A model generated the notes under the pieces. That model had not been told where the DNA came from, ran no database searches, and saw nothing but the letters and a program-made list of their open reading frames with translations. Both the position numbers and the translations under genes were made by a program. Positions 9,104-17,527 of a stretch of DNA of 64,000 bases are shown here, in pieces (position 1 is the stretch's first letter; every line of letters begins with the position of its first letter). This DNA is from Hafnia paralvei ATCC 29927 (lineage in GTDB: Bacteria; Pseudomonadota; Gammaproteobacteria; Enterobacterales; Enterobacteriaceae), in NCBI RefSeq assembly GCF_001655005.1, contig NZ_LXET01000044.1, positions 248,001 to 312,000 of the forward strand, read 5' to 3'.

Positions 9104-10315
9104 ATGAGTATCAACCTTATGACTCCACATTCTTACTGGAAAAAGGACATTACCCTTTTCCTATCTGCCCAAACCATTTCGCTGTTTGGCTCTTCGATCG
9201 TGCAGTACGCCATTATCTGGTATATCACGCTGACCACATCCTCTGGGCTGATGATCACCCTATCCACCCTATGTGGCTTTTTACCACAGCTCATCATCTC
9301 TCTGTTTGCTGGCGTGTGGGTTGACCGCTATAACCGCAAGTATGTCAGCATGATTTCGGATGCGGTGATTGCCGTAGTTACGCTGCTGTTAGCGATTTCA
9401 TTTATCCTTGGATACAAGCCGTTATGGCTCATTTTTGCGGTATTAGCGGTACGCTCTTTTGGTACAGGAATCCAAACGCCAACGGTTAACTCCATTATTC
9501 CTCAGTTGGTTCCCAAAGAGCATTTAATCAGGGTTAACGGGATCAATAGCACACTGAGTTCACTGAATATGCTCATTGCTCCCGCGACGAGCGGCGTTCT
9601 CTATGCCTATTTATCTATCGAGAAAATCTTCTTTGTCGATGTTATCACCGCGGCTATCGCGCTCACGCTGATGTCGATGCTGAAGCTAGCCAGACTTTCC
9701 AGCCAAAATCTTGAGGGCAAATCGACAATCAAGGCCATCAGAGAAGGTTTCTACTATTTGAAGGAAAACCCTTTTATCCGCTATCTGATTATCTTTTTGA
9801 TTGTCATGATGATTCTGATAAGTCCCGCGGCGTTTATGACTCCGTTAATGGTTAGCCGTTCGTTTGGCCCTGAGGCCTGGCGTTTGGCTATCAATGAAAT
9901 GGCATTTAGCAGCGGAGCCATCGTGGGCGGCATCGCGATTGCGATGTGGGGCGGATTCAACAGTCGCCTGCGAACCACCTTGTTGGCGGGCGGCGCCTAT
10001 GGCTTTTGCATGATTGCGCTCGGCTGCGCACCGGTGTTTGCCATTTATCTGGCCTTTAATTTTCTGATTGGAATTACCATGCCATGTTTTAACGCACCTA
10101 TCACCGCGTTATTACAGGAAAAGGTTGACCCTGTCATGCATGGCAGAATTTTCAGCTTGGTACAGGTGGCTAACTGCTGTGCACTGCCGCTAGGGATGGT
10201 GCTGTTTGGCCCACTGGCCGATCATTTCCGCATTGAGCATTTACTCGTGATGGCCGGTATCTTGGTGCTTCTGCTTTGTGCTCAGCTATTTGTTAAAAGA
10301 AAACTAATGGAGTAA
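9104..10315 (+). CDS. MFS exporter of the MefA/EntS type
   Basis: A 403-residue, about 12-segment major facilitator protein of the MFS_3 group (macrolide efflux MefA/MefE and enterobactin exporter EntS relatives). Support: N-terminal FLSAQTISLFGSSIVQYAI, the loop 2-3 motif GVWVDRYNRKY and the conserved PQLVPKEHLIRVNGINST region near 150-165. It probably exports a drug-like or siderophore-like compound by proton antiport. The start at 9104 lies close to a terminator hairpin. No siderophore genes are nearby, so the substrate is not assigned. Confidence 0.75.
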   Translation: MSINLMTPHSYWKKDITLFLSAQTISLFGSSIVQYAIIWYITLTTSSGLMITLSTLCGFLPQLIISLFAGVWVDRYNRKYVSMISDAVIAVVTLLLAISFILGYKPLWLIFAVLAVRSFGTGIQTPTVNSIIPQLVPKEHLIRVNGINSTLSSLNMLIAPATSGVLYAYLSIEKIFFVDVITAAIALTLMSMLKLARLSSQNLEGKSTIKAIREGFYYLKENPFIRYLIIFLIVMMILISPAAFMTPLMVSRSFGPEAWRLAINEMAFSSGAIVGGIAIAMWGGFNSRLRTTLLAGGAYGFCMIALGCAPVFAIYLAFNFLIGITMPCFNAPITALLQEKVDPVMHGRIFSLVQVANCCALPLGMVLFGPLADHFRIEHLLVMAGILVLLLCAQLFVKRKLME

Positions 10316-10473
10316 GAGTCGTGGTGGCCTAGTCAACACGGTTAACTGCGGTTTCTCTAGCAGGATCGCAGTTTTTAAATACAAGCTGCATGTTCACCAG
10401 CCAAGCGATTATTCTTAATGTTTATTCAGGTATCATATGAATTAAACAGTACGAATACAGCACAGGTGAGAGT

Positions 10474-11160
10474 ATGCAGCTAAAATCATTGGCTAAAGGA
10501 CGCTTTCAGGGGATTTGGCAGCAGGATGATGCTCTCGTTGAAAAAACTCTGCGTGCATATTTAAACGAAACATGTCTCATCGCAGAGGGAGAGCATCTCT
10601 TCAGGCAGGGTCAAGCAGTTAAACAGCTGATGATGGTGGCTTCAGGCAAAATCTCCCTCGGCTACAGCGCTGAAAATGGCAGGCGCTTTCAGCTAGGCAC
10701 AATGGAATGTGATGAGCAATTATTTGGTGAAATGGAGTTCTTCACAGGATATCCCTGCCAACTCGATATTATCGCGGAGGAACCGCTGACCGTTGCACTC
10801 TGTAGCTGTGAACAGCTAGAAATAGCACTGAGTCAGCACCCCAAGTTAGCAATCTATTTTGCCAGCGCTATGGCTATTGATTATCAAGATACGCTAGATA
10901 TTTTCCTTCATCGCATGCTTTATCCGATAGCTCATAACGTCGCTTACGATCTCTACCGACAGTATCAGAATAAATTACCCATGGATGGCTTTACAAAAAA
11001 CTATCTTGAGGCTGAGCGTTTTGGTACAACCGATCGAGTCTATCGCAGGGCAGTCAAAGAACTCATAGATGGTGGTTTAATTATGCGTGGACCACAAGGT
11101 TTAGAAATTAAAAACCTTGCTGAGCTGAAGAAATTTTTAGGCAACGATATTGAAGAGTAA
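10474..11160 (+). CDS. CRP/FNR-family regulator, YeiL-like
   Basis: A 228-residue transcription regulator with an N-terminal cyclic-nucleotide-binding-type beta-roll (about 30-115, LFRQGQAVKQLMMVASGKI) and a C-terminal winged helix (about 165-215). It lacks the FNR N-terminal cysteine cluster. The closest K-12 protein I recall is YeiL, which lies beside the nucleoside genes rihB and nupX. Here the gene faces a nucleoside porin, transporter and phosphorylase set, which suggests it regulates nucleoside use. It may sense a small molecule or nothing through the roll. Target sites are unproven. Confidence 0.65.
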   Translation: MQLKSLAKGRFQGIWQQDDALVEKTLRAYLNETCLIAEGEHLFRQGQAVKQLMMVASGKISLGYSAENGRRFQLGTMECDEQLFGEMEFFTGYPCQLDIIAEEPLTVALCSCEQLEIALSQHPKLAIYFASAMAIDYQDTLDIFLHRMLYPIAHNVAYDLYRQYQNKLPMDGFTKNYLEAERFGTTDRVYRRAVKELIDGGLIMRGPQGLEIKNLAELKKFLGNDIEE

Positions 11161-11205
11161 GCCTGCCACAATAAATACTGACAACTACAGTTTATTGCAG
11201 CAGGC
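11161..11205. repeat. Long imperfect hairpin between convergent genes
   Basis: GCCTGC (11161-11166) pairs with GCAGGC (11200-11205), and CAATAAA (11169-11175) with TTTATTG (11191-11197). It starts directly after the regulator stop codon and before the converging porin gene. There is no T tract, so it may be a processing or Rho-linked end rather than a classic terminator. Confidence 0.5.
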
Positions 11206-11250
11206 CGTGTTCAATAGATAGATTCGGCTTTTATTATTAAAGACTAACCA

Positions 11251-12087
11251 TTAGAACTTATAGGTCACATCGAAGTAATGACCTATACCGGTCGTTTTAC
11301 CTGCACCAACCTCATTTTGGGTTAGTGCCATGTTTCGAAAGTATTTTAAACCATAACCGATAGCATAGCGTTCTGAGTGCCAATACAATCCGTTATACCA
11401 CTCAATGGCATTATTGCTATGCAGCCCATCGTTAGATATCTCATTGGCACCGAATTGATAATCCAAATATCCTTGATAGCTTAGATAGCTTCCGTTTGAG
11501 AAATTATAAAATGGCGTAGACCAATTGGTTGAAAACATGTAGCCATCCCATTTTCCTTCATTGGCTGCTCCATAGTTTTCTCGGACATAATGAGCATAAA
11601 CGTTCATCCCCATTTTTCCGAACCAAGGTACATTAACATCAGCACCCAGACCAATATAATGCTCAAATAATTCGCGATCGCCAATGTTTGTTACGGTCGA
11701 CAAATACCATTCTTCAATGGGGCCAACCGATAAATCAGTTTCAAATAGCCCATCCAAGGATACACGAGGAGAGATTTTTGCAAAAAAGTTATCGCTATCA
11801 TGGCGATCATCCTGTTTGCGGTCGAAAATATCAAAGATATCAACGTAGCCATATAAATCAAATATCCCAGAACGACCACCAAACTCCATTTCTAAATAGG
11901 TATCATTGTGTGCGCCATAAGGTACTTTGGCATCCACGCTTTGCATGAGGTTAAACTGGAACCACTTATAATCATTTTTATGTGTGTCTCCGTCCTTATA
12001 GTCAGCTGCGCTTGCAGCAAACGTTAACCCAGAGAAAATAAAGGCTAATATAGTTTTATTTAAACCCAAAGAGACTGTGCTGGCCAT
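11251..12087 (-). CDS. Tsx-like nucleoside-specific outer membrane channel
   Basis: Outer-membrane beta-barrel of the Tsx/OmpK family that lets nucleosides diffuse into the periplasm. I choose the ATG at 12087 because GGAACG sits 5 bases upstream; an ATG at 12120 is also open. The 278-residue product has a signal peptide (cleavage near SAADY), family segments YKWFQFNLMQSVDAKVPYG and GYVDIFDIFD, and a C-terminus ending in aromatic YKF as expected for BAM-assembled barrels. Last gene of a leftward deoD-MFS-tsx set. It is probably an additional Tsx paralogue. Confidence 0.8.
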   Translation of the reverse strand: MASTVSLGLNKTILAFIFSGLTFAASAADYKDGDTHKNDYKWFQFNLMQSVDAKVPYGAHNDTYLEMEFGGRSGIFDLYGYVDIFDIFDRKQDDRHDSDNFFAKISPRVSLDGLFETDLSVGPIEEWYLSTVTNIGDRELFEHYIGLGADVNVPWFGKMGMNVYAHYVRENYGAANEGKWDGYMFSTNWSTPFYNFSNGSYLSYQGYLDYQFGANEISNDGLHSNNAIEWYNGLYWHSERYAIGYGLKYFRNMALTQNEVGAGKTTGIGHYFDVTYKF

Positions 12088-12201
12088 AATTACGTTCCTT
12101 ATAAATTTAATAATAAGCATTAGTACAATTAATTTGTTTTATTAAAATAGTTATTTTTAGTTCCCAGAGTATTGGCGAATCAATAAGATGAAATAATCAT
12201 G

Positions 12202-13383
12202 CTATAAAACACAAGATTCCTTATGAGAATTACGGTTAAACGTTTTTAATACTGCAACTAGCATCAGCATGATCACGAAATAGAGAATAGGAATGGCGTA
12301 CATAATTGTTTGTATACCTAGCGTTTTTTCTAACAAAGCACTAATAGCAGGACTAAACATTGCACCAGCACTACCGCTAATCAGAATATAAGAAACATTT
12401 CGACTGCTGGCGTGTTTTACAAATGAAACACCATAAGCAATGAATGAGTTATAAAGCGCCGCGCAAACAAAGCCATAACCGTAGGCTAAATAGTCTAAGT
12501 GATTAAGATTATTTGTCGTTACAATACAGGTCGTGATAATGAATGCCAGCATGATAACCCCCATCAAGAAATAATGGATTTTCACTCTGGACACAATTAC
12601 CGTAGAAACCAATGCCCCGACCAATGCAGCGGCCCAGTATTGCGTAATAATACTTCCGGCAACTTCGAATGGTATACCAAACTTTTGTTTAACAAATAGC
12701 GGAGCCCAGGTTAGGAAGGTATATAGCGCTAACATTCCTAAAAACAACCCAATGCCACCGCTAATAATGCCGAAGTTCCATTCAGATTTAACCGCTTCTG
12801 TCTGACCCGATACTTTTTCAGGTTCACAGCGAGAGAAGTTTGTCATTGCCACAATGCCTAACGTCGCTAGAGCCACTATCCCAACCGTTAAGTAGCTATA
12901 ACTCCAAGACATATTATGGGTGAGTGCATATGTCGTTACTAGAGGGAACACCACTCCTGCCACATTAAAAGTCGCATCTTGAACCACTAACATTGTACTT
13001 TGGATTTTGTCATGCCAAACGGCAACAACGATAGTTCCTGCGATACATAAGCCAATACCACCGCAAAAACCCACCAGCGTCATGGCAACCATGACGACCC
13101 AGATCCCCCCTATCCAATGCATTGCTAAGGCACAAAGAAACACAATCGAATAGCTAATACATGTCATGCGTTTGACGCCTATTCTCTCAATTAAGAAGAA
13201 CGCCGCCACGGTTCCCGCTAACGCTCCCCCATTTAATAATGAGAAAACTGAGGCTACCGCATTAATATCTGCGTTATAGCTGTTAGCGATAGGTTCGATT
13301 AACATCCCAAACTGGCTAGCAAAACCAGCCATAATAAAATTGGCTAGGAAACTAATAGCCGTAAGTGCAAGTTTATTTTTCAT
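12202..13383 (-). CDS. TsgA-like MFS transporter, likely nucleoside uptake
   Basis: A 393-residue, 12-segment major facilitator protein whose sequence resembles the TsgA family (FANFIMAGFASQFGMLIEPI at the N-terminus; AYGYGFVCAALYNSFIAYG in the second half). TsgA itself has no settled substrate. The place between a Tsx-like porin and a purine nucleoside phosphorylase on one strand suggests that it imports purine nucleosides across the inner membrane. The gap to deoD is 36 bases, and GGGAAA provides a ribosome site. Confidence 0.65.
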   Translation of the reverse strand: MKNKLALTAISFLANFIMAGFASQFGMLIEPIANSYNADINAVASVFSLLNGGALAGTVAAFFLIERIGVKRMTCISYSIVFLCALAMHWIGGIWVVMVAMTLVGFCGGIGLCIAGTIVVAVWHDKIQSTMLVVQDATFNVAGVVFPLVTTYALTHNMSWSYSYLTVGIVALATLGIVAMTNFSRCEPEKVSGQTEAVKSEWNFGIISGGIGLFLGMLALYTFLTWAPLFVKQKFGIPFEVAGSIITQYWAAALVGALVSTVIVSRVKIHYFLMGVIMLAFIITTCIVTTNNLNHLDYLAYGYGFVCAALYNSFIAYGVSFVKHASSRNVSYILISGSAGAMFSPAISALLEKTLGIQTIMYAIPILYFVIMLMLVAVLKTFNRNSHKESCVL

Positions 13384-13419
13384 AATTATATTTCCCTGGT
13401 GTATCGCTTTAGGCTGTTT

Positions 13420-14127
13420 TTATTCTGTTATAGCCGTATTTAAAGCTAGCTCAATCATTTGGCTAAATGTCAGCTGCCGTTCTTCGGCTGTTGTTTCCTC
13501 TCCGGTTAAACAGTGATCTGACACGGTGAGAATTGCCAAAGCTTCTATCCCAAACTGGTGTGCAAGCCCATATAACCCTGCCACCTCCATATCAATTCCC
13601 AACACACCGAATTTCTCTAACGCGGGGATCAAATTTTCATCAGGATCGTAATAAAGATCTCCACTGAAAACATTACCAACCTTGACTGGAATTCCGGCCT
13701 TTGTTGCTTGGCACCATGCTTCATGCAACAGAGGGAAATATGCGGAGGTCGCCATGTGATAACCGGCACTCCGCTTAGCATTAGTGATTGAATCCGTACC
13801 TGCAGCAACCGCCAAAATAATGTCTCTCATACGAATATCGCGCTGTGTTGCTCCTAAGCTTCCTATGCGAATAATTCGTTTAACACCAAAGTCGTGAACC
13901 AGTTCATGGGCATATAACGTCATTGATGGAATACCCATACCGTGCCCCATGACCGAAACAGGTTGTCCTTGATAGAGGCCTGTATAGCCCAACATGTTGC
14001 GAACATTGGTCACTTCACGCGCATTTGTCAGGTAGTTTTCGGCAATAAATTTTGCCCGCAGTGGATCGCCTGGCATGACAACGGTGGAGGCAAAATCGTC
14101 AGGTCTCGCATTAATGTGTGCTGTCAT
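13420..14127 (-). CDS. deoD: Purine nucleoside phosphorylase, DeoD type (paralogue)
   Basis: Cleaves purine (deoxy)nucleosides with phosphate to base and (deoxy)ribose-1-phosphate. The 235-residue protein has the hexameric low-molecular-mass PNP features: VMPGDPLRAKFIAENYL, GHGMGIPS, the base/ribose site DMEVAG (usual EMEAAG), and the catalytic acid in SDHCLTGEETTAEERQ. It differs strongly from canonical enterobacterial DeoD in the middle (GSLGATQRD, AAGTDSITNAKRSAG), and it is not in a deoCABD operon, so it is probably a second, diverged copy. First gene of the deoD-MFS-tsx set. Ribosome site AGGAAA. Confidence 0.85.
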   Translation of the reverse strand: MTAHINARPDDFASTVVMPGDPLRAKFIAENYLTNAREVTNVRNMLGYTGLYQGQPVSVMGHGMGIPSMTLYAHELVHDFGVKRIIRIGSLGATQRDIRMRDIILAVAAGTDSITNAKRSAGYHMATSAYFPLLHEAWCQATKAGIPVKVGNVFSGDLYYDPDENLIPALEKFGVLGIDMEVAGLYGLAHQFGIEALAILTVSDHCLTGEETTAEERQLTFSQMIELALNTAITE

Positions 14128-14200
14128 AAAATTTCCTGCAAATTAAGGTAGAAAGGAGAAGCCGTTGACGTGATTGTATGTATGGTCAGGTCATAGTTTG

Positions 14201-14214
14201 AGGACATAAGTCCT
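14201..14214. promoter_or_regulatory. Palindrome upstream of deoD paralogue
   Basis: AGGAC-ATAA-GTCCT is a perfect 5-bp inverted repeat within a wider imperfect one (TTGAGGAC...GTCCTACTCAA). It lies about 75-90 bp upstream of the deoD-like start, a good place for an operator. The binding protein is unknown; the YeiL-like regulator is a candidate. Confidence 0.3.
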
Positions 14215-14423
14215 ACTCAACGGATCGGCATCTCATTTTTGATAGATAGTCAGAAATGGTGGGTGATATCTGGTGGGGCTACGGAAAAATTTACGCACAA
14301 GGCTCAAACGGAATACGCCAATGTTGTTCCATGCGCATTTCAGCACATCATCAGAGCGTTTCGGCATAATCTACTGATATTCCTTTGGGTATTGTATTTA
14401 TACCAATCAAGGGAGACATCAGA

Positions 14424-14972
14424 ATGAATAAAGCTATTTTAGGTATAGCACTGTTAACTTCGTCATTAAGCGTGTTTGCTGAAGGCTTCACCTTGCACAG
14501 TTCAGATATTCAGCAAGGTAAATCGTTACAACAGTCGCAGGTTTATCAAGGTTTTGGCTGTAATGGGGGAAATACCTCACCACAACTCTCGTGGGTAAAT
14601 GCGCCAAAAGGAACAAAAAGCTTTGCCATCACGGCTTACGATCCCAACGCCCCGACAGGTAGCGGCTGGTGGCACTGGACGGTAGTCAATATTCCAGCCA
14701 ATATTCATACTTTGGCGGCCAATGCCGGTGCAAAAGATGGGAAGAATCTGCCCTTAGGCGCAGTTCAAGGCCGGAATGATTTCGGTTATGCCGGATTCGG
14801 CGGTGCTTGTCCTCCTCCAGGGGATAAACCTCACCCTTATCGCTTTACCGTTTGGGCACTTAAAACGGATAAATTACCCATTGATAGTCAATCCAGTGGT
14901 GCTTTAGTCGGTTTTATGTTGAATACCAACGCCTTGGCCCATGCGGAAATCACCCCTCACTACGGACGCTAA
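14424..14972 (+). CDS. YbhB/YbcL-type PEBP (Raf kinase inhibitor-like) secreted protein
   Basis: A 182-residue phosphatidylethanolamine-binding-protein fold of the bacterial YbhB/YbcL group. I place the start at the ATG at 14424 with GGGAGA upstream, giving a clean signal peptide (MNKAILGIALLTSSLSVFA); an upstream in-frame ATG at 14385 would spoil it. Family motifs are SPQLSW (about 46), YDPNAPTGSGWWHWTV (about 67-82) and GACPPPGDKPHPYRF (about 129-143). It is followed after 2 bases by an AraC-type regulator, so the two are probably co-translated. The ligand of this family in bacteria is not settled. Confidence 0.8.
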   Translation: MNKAILGIALLTSSLSVFAEGFTLHSSDIQQGKSLQQSQVYQGFGCNGGNTSPQLSWVNAPKGTKSFAITAYDPNAPTGSGWWHWTVVNIPANIHTLAANAGAKDGKNLPLGAVQGRNDFGYAGFGGACPPPGDKPHPYRFTVWALKTDKLPIDSQSSGALVGFMLNTNALAHAEITPHYGR

Positions 14973-14974
14973 AC

Positions 14975-15856
14975 ATGCATGCTATCAATCACGCGGAACA
15001 TCGATTAACCGCACAGGAAATAGTCGCTCGTTGCGCTCATAGCTTGCATCGAATCACGCTATTCACCCCCGCGTTATGCCATGTTCGTGTTGGTAGCAAA
15101 ACAGTGCAATGGGGAAAGCACGCTGAAATTGCCACTCCCCATTCTCTTATCCTGTTCCCCGCAGGATCAGAAATCAGCATCGCCAATACCCCCAAACAAG
15201 GGCTGTATATCTCCGACATGGTTTATATTCCAGAACCATTGTTACGCGAATTTAAGCAATCTCATGGCTCCGTGGCGAGACAGAGCCCCCAAACAAACTC
15301 ACTATGTATTCCCCTTAATGACAATATTCGTCTGACGTGGCAAGGACTGCTGAACACCTTGCACAATGACACACCACCACAGCTGCAAAAACACCAACTT
15401 CATGGAGTATTGCTGGCACTGGCACTTTCTGGCTATGGCGAAATATTGTTTCGCAACAGAAACGATCCCCTTACGGCTCAGGTACAACAGGTATTGCTGC
15501 GAGACCCTGCGCACAACTGGAGTGTAAATGACGTTGCTCATCAACTGCAGATGGGAAGCTCAACGCTGAGACGCCGTTTAGCGGCAGAAAATCAGGGGTT
15601 TCGCTCTATTTTAGAAAGTGTTCGTATGAGTAACGCACTCTATGAAATACAAAGCAGTACGCTCAGTATTGGGGAGATTGCGTATCATGGAGGATATAAT
15701 TGCGCATCGCGATTTAGTGCTCGTTTTAGCCAACATTTCGGCTTAACACCCAGTGCGCTAAGGCAGGCAATGAAACAACATCCACAAAAACATGAGGATA
15801 ACAATCCGGTTAAGCCGTTGCGCTCAATTGAGCTAGCTCACAATGATAAAAACTAG
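14975..15856 (+). CDS. AraC-family transcriptional regulator
   Basis: A 293-residue regulator. The C-terminal half has the two helix-turn-helix units of the AraC/XylS family: VNDVAHQLQMGSSTLRRRLA (about 185-204) and IGEIAYHGGYNCASRFSARF (about 232-251), followed by GLTPSALRQ. The N-terminal part looks like a beta-rich sensor domain but matches no family I recognise. The start lies 2 bases after the PEBP stop, so translation is likely coupled. It may control the PEBP gene or itself; no target is evident. Confidence 0.75.
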   Translation: MHAINHAEHRLTAQEIVARCAHSLHRITLFTPALCHVRVGSKTVQWGKHAEIATPHSLILFPAGSEISIANTPKQGLYISDMVYIPEPLLREFKQSHGSVARQSPQTNSLCIPLNDNIRLTWQGLLNTLHNDTPPQLQKHQLHGVLLALALSGYGEILFRNRNDPLTAQVQQVLLRDPAHNWSVNDVAHQLQMGSSTLRRRLAAENQGFRSILESVRMSNALYEIQSSTLSIGEIAYHGGYNCASRFSARFSQHFGLTPSALRQAMKQHPQKHEDNNPVKPLRSIELAHNDKN

Positions 15857-15924
15857 AGGCGGGGTACATTCCCGTGTAAAATCTCAGCCGTTTTTATTCT
15901 TTGAACATTTTGTGAGCGTAATAT

Positions 15925-17241
15925 ATGCAACAACCGCGTATTGGTTTTGTGTCCCTTGGTTGCCCGAAAAATCTGGTGGACTCCGAACGTATTCTGACCG
16001 AACTGCGCACCGAAGGTTATGATGTTGTGCCTCGCTACGATGACGCTGAGCTTGTCATCGTAAATACCTGCGGTTTTATCGACAGTGCCGTTCAGGAATC
16101 GTTGGAGGCTATCGGTGAAGCTCTCAACGAAAACGGAAAAGTAATTGTTACTGGCTGCTTAGGGGCAAAAGAGAACCAGATCCGCGAAGTTCACCCTAAA
16201 GTTCTGGAAATTACTGGCCCGCATAGTTATGAAGCCGTGCTCAAACACGTGCATCAGTACGTGCCTAAGCCAACGCATAATCCTTTCACCAGCTTGGTGC
16301 CGGAACAAGGCGTGAAACTGACGCCAAAACATTACGCTTATCTAAAAATATCCGAAGGCTGTAATCACCGCTGCACTTTCTGCATCATTCCATCCATGCG
16401 TGGCGATCTCGATAGCCGCCCGATTGGCTCTGTTTTAGATGAAGCCAAACGGCTGGTGGATGCCGGAGTGAAAGAGCTGCTGGTCATTTCGCAAGATACC
16501 TCTGCCTACGGCGTAGACGTTAAACACCGCACCGGTTTCTGGAACGGCCAGCCGGTCAAAACCAGCATGATTAGCCTGTGCGAGCAGCTATCATCGCTTG
16601 GCGTCTGGGTTCGTCTGCACTATGTTTACCCGTACCCGCACGTCGATGACGTGATCCCGCTGATGGCAGAAGGAAAAGTGCTTCCGTATCTGGATATTCC
16701 ACTTCAGCATGCGAGTCCAAAAATCCTTAAACTGATGAAGCGTCCTGGTGCGGTAGAACGTACGCTGGAACGAATCAAACGTTGGCGTGAAATCTGTCCA
16801 CAGCTGACACTGCGCTCGACATTTATCGTTGGTTTCCCAGGTGAAACCGAGGAAGATTTCCAGATGCTGCTGGATTTCCTAAGCGAAGCCAAACTGGACC
16901 GTGTGGGTTGCTTCAAGTTCAGCCCTGTTGAAGGCGCTGCCGCCAACGAACTGGCTGACCAAGTTCCTGAAGAAGTGAAGGAAGAACGATTCCACCGTTT
17001 CATGCAGCTTCAACAGCAGATTTCAGCTCAACGTCTGCAAGACAAAGTAGGCCACACACTACCGGTTATTATTGACGAAGTAGACGAAGAAGGCGCCATT
17101 GGCCGTAGTATGGCCGATGCTCCAGAGATTGACGGAGTCGTTTACCTGAACGGTGAAACCAAGCTGAAAGTGGGCGATGTGGTTAACGTCACCATTGAAA
17201 ACGTCGATGAATATGACATGTGGGGCAGCGTTTGCGCTTAA
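15925..17241 (+). CDS. rimO: Ribosomal protein S12 methylthiotransferase RimO
   Basis: Radical-SAM enzyme that adds a methylthio group to the conserved aspartate of ribosomal protein S12. The 438-residue protein (K-12 form about 441) has the N-terminal UPF0004 domain with cysteines C13, C49 and C78 for the auxiliary cluster, the radical SAM triad C146-xxx-C150-xx-C153 (EGCNHRCTFC), and a C-terminal TRAM domain with SMADAPEIDGVVYL. The whole chain reads through without defect. It appears to be a single-gene unit. Confidence 0.95.
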   Translation: MQQPRIGFVSLGCPKNLVDSERILTELRTEGYDVVPRYDDAELVIVNTCGFIDSAVQESLEAIGEALNENGKVIVTGCLGAKENQIREVHPKVLEITGPHSYEAVLKHVHQYVPKPTHNPFTSLVPEQGVKLTPKHYAYLKISEGCNHRCTFCIIPSMRGDLDSRPIGSVLDEAKRLVDAGVKELLVISQDTSAYGVDVKHRTGFWNGQPVKTSMISLCEQLSSLGVWVRLHYVYPYPHVDDVIPLMAEGKVLPYLDIPLQHASPKILKLMKRPGAVERTLERIKRWREICPQLTLRSTFIVGFPGETEEDFQMLLDFLSEAKLDRVGCFKFSPVEGAAANELADQVPEEVKEERFHRFMQLQQQISAQRLQDKVGHTLPVIIDEVDEEGAIGRSMADAPEIDGVVYLNGETKLKVGDVVNVTIENVDEYDMWGSVCA

Positions 17242-17328
17242 ACTTAGCGTAATCTGCTCACTTGATACGAAACAGCTGCCTTTTGACTAATGCTGATCGT
17301 TTAAGAGATCGAGATACACGGGGCTAGC

Positions 17329-17450
17329 ACACCGCGGGGCGGTTATGGAACACATCTATGTGTTCCACCCTAGGGGTCAACGCTAAAGCGTTGTTCAACT
17401 TTGCTCCCTGCAAAGTTGTCGGCAGCTAAAGCTGCTACGACCCCATCGGT
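17329..17450. repeat. Composite palindromic element with cloverleaf-like pairing
   Basis: Five nested or adjacent inverted repeats in about 120 bp: GGAACACA/TGTGTTCC (17347-17366); a closing stem GGGGTC (17373-17378) with GACCCC (17439-17444); inside it CAACGCT/AGCGTTG (17378-17393), CAACTTTGC/GCAAAGTTG (17396-17418) and GCAGCT/AGCTGC (17422-17435). An outer ACACCG (17329-17334) can pair with CGGTGT around 17447-17452. It lies between the converging rimO and yeeZ genes. It does not match the ERIC or REP consensus I know. It may be a dispersed non-coding repeat or structured RNA. Confidence 0.6.
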
Positions 17451-17527
17451 GTACTTCCCCTAAAATCACGCTTAAGTGACCGGCATTATGCCTTTTGGCA
17501 GCGTTTTTATGACAACAAAAGACAAAA

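Noticed and set aside
14239..14423. 62-codon ORF before the PEBP gene
   Set aside because: It overlaps the promoter and start of the PEBP gene and its translation has no domain.
17396..17435. tRNA-like fold within the palindrome cluster
   Set aside because: The arms do not have tRNA lengths, there is no T-loop GTTCRA or CCA end, and the loops are too small.
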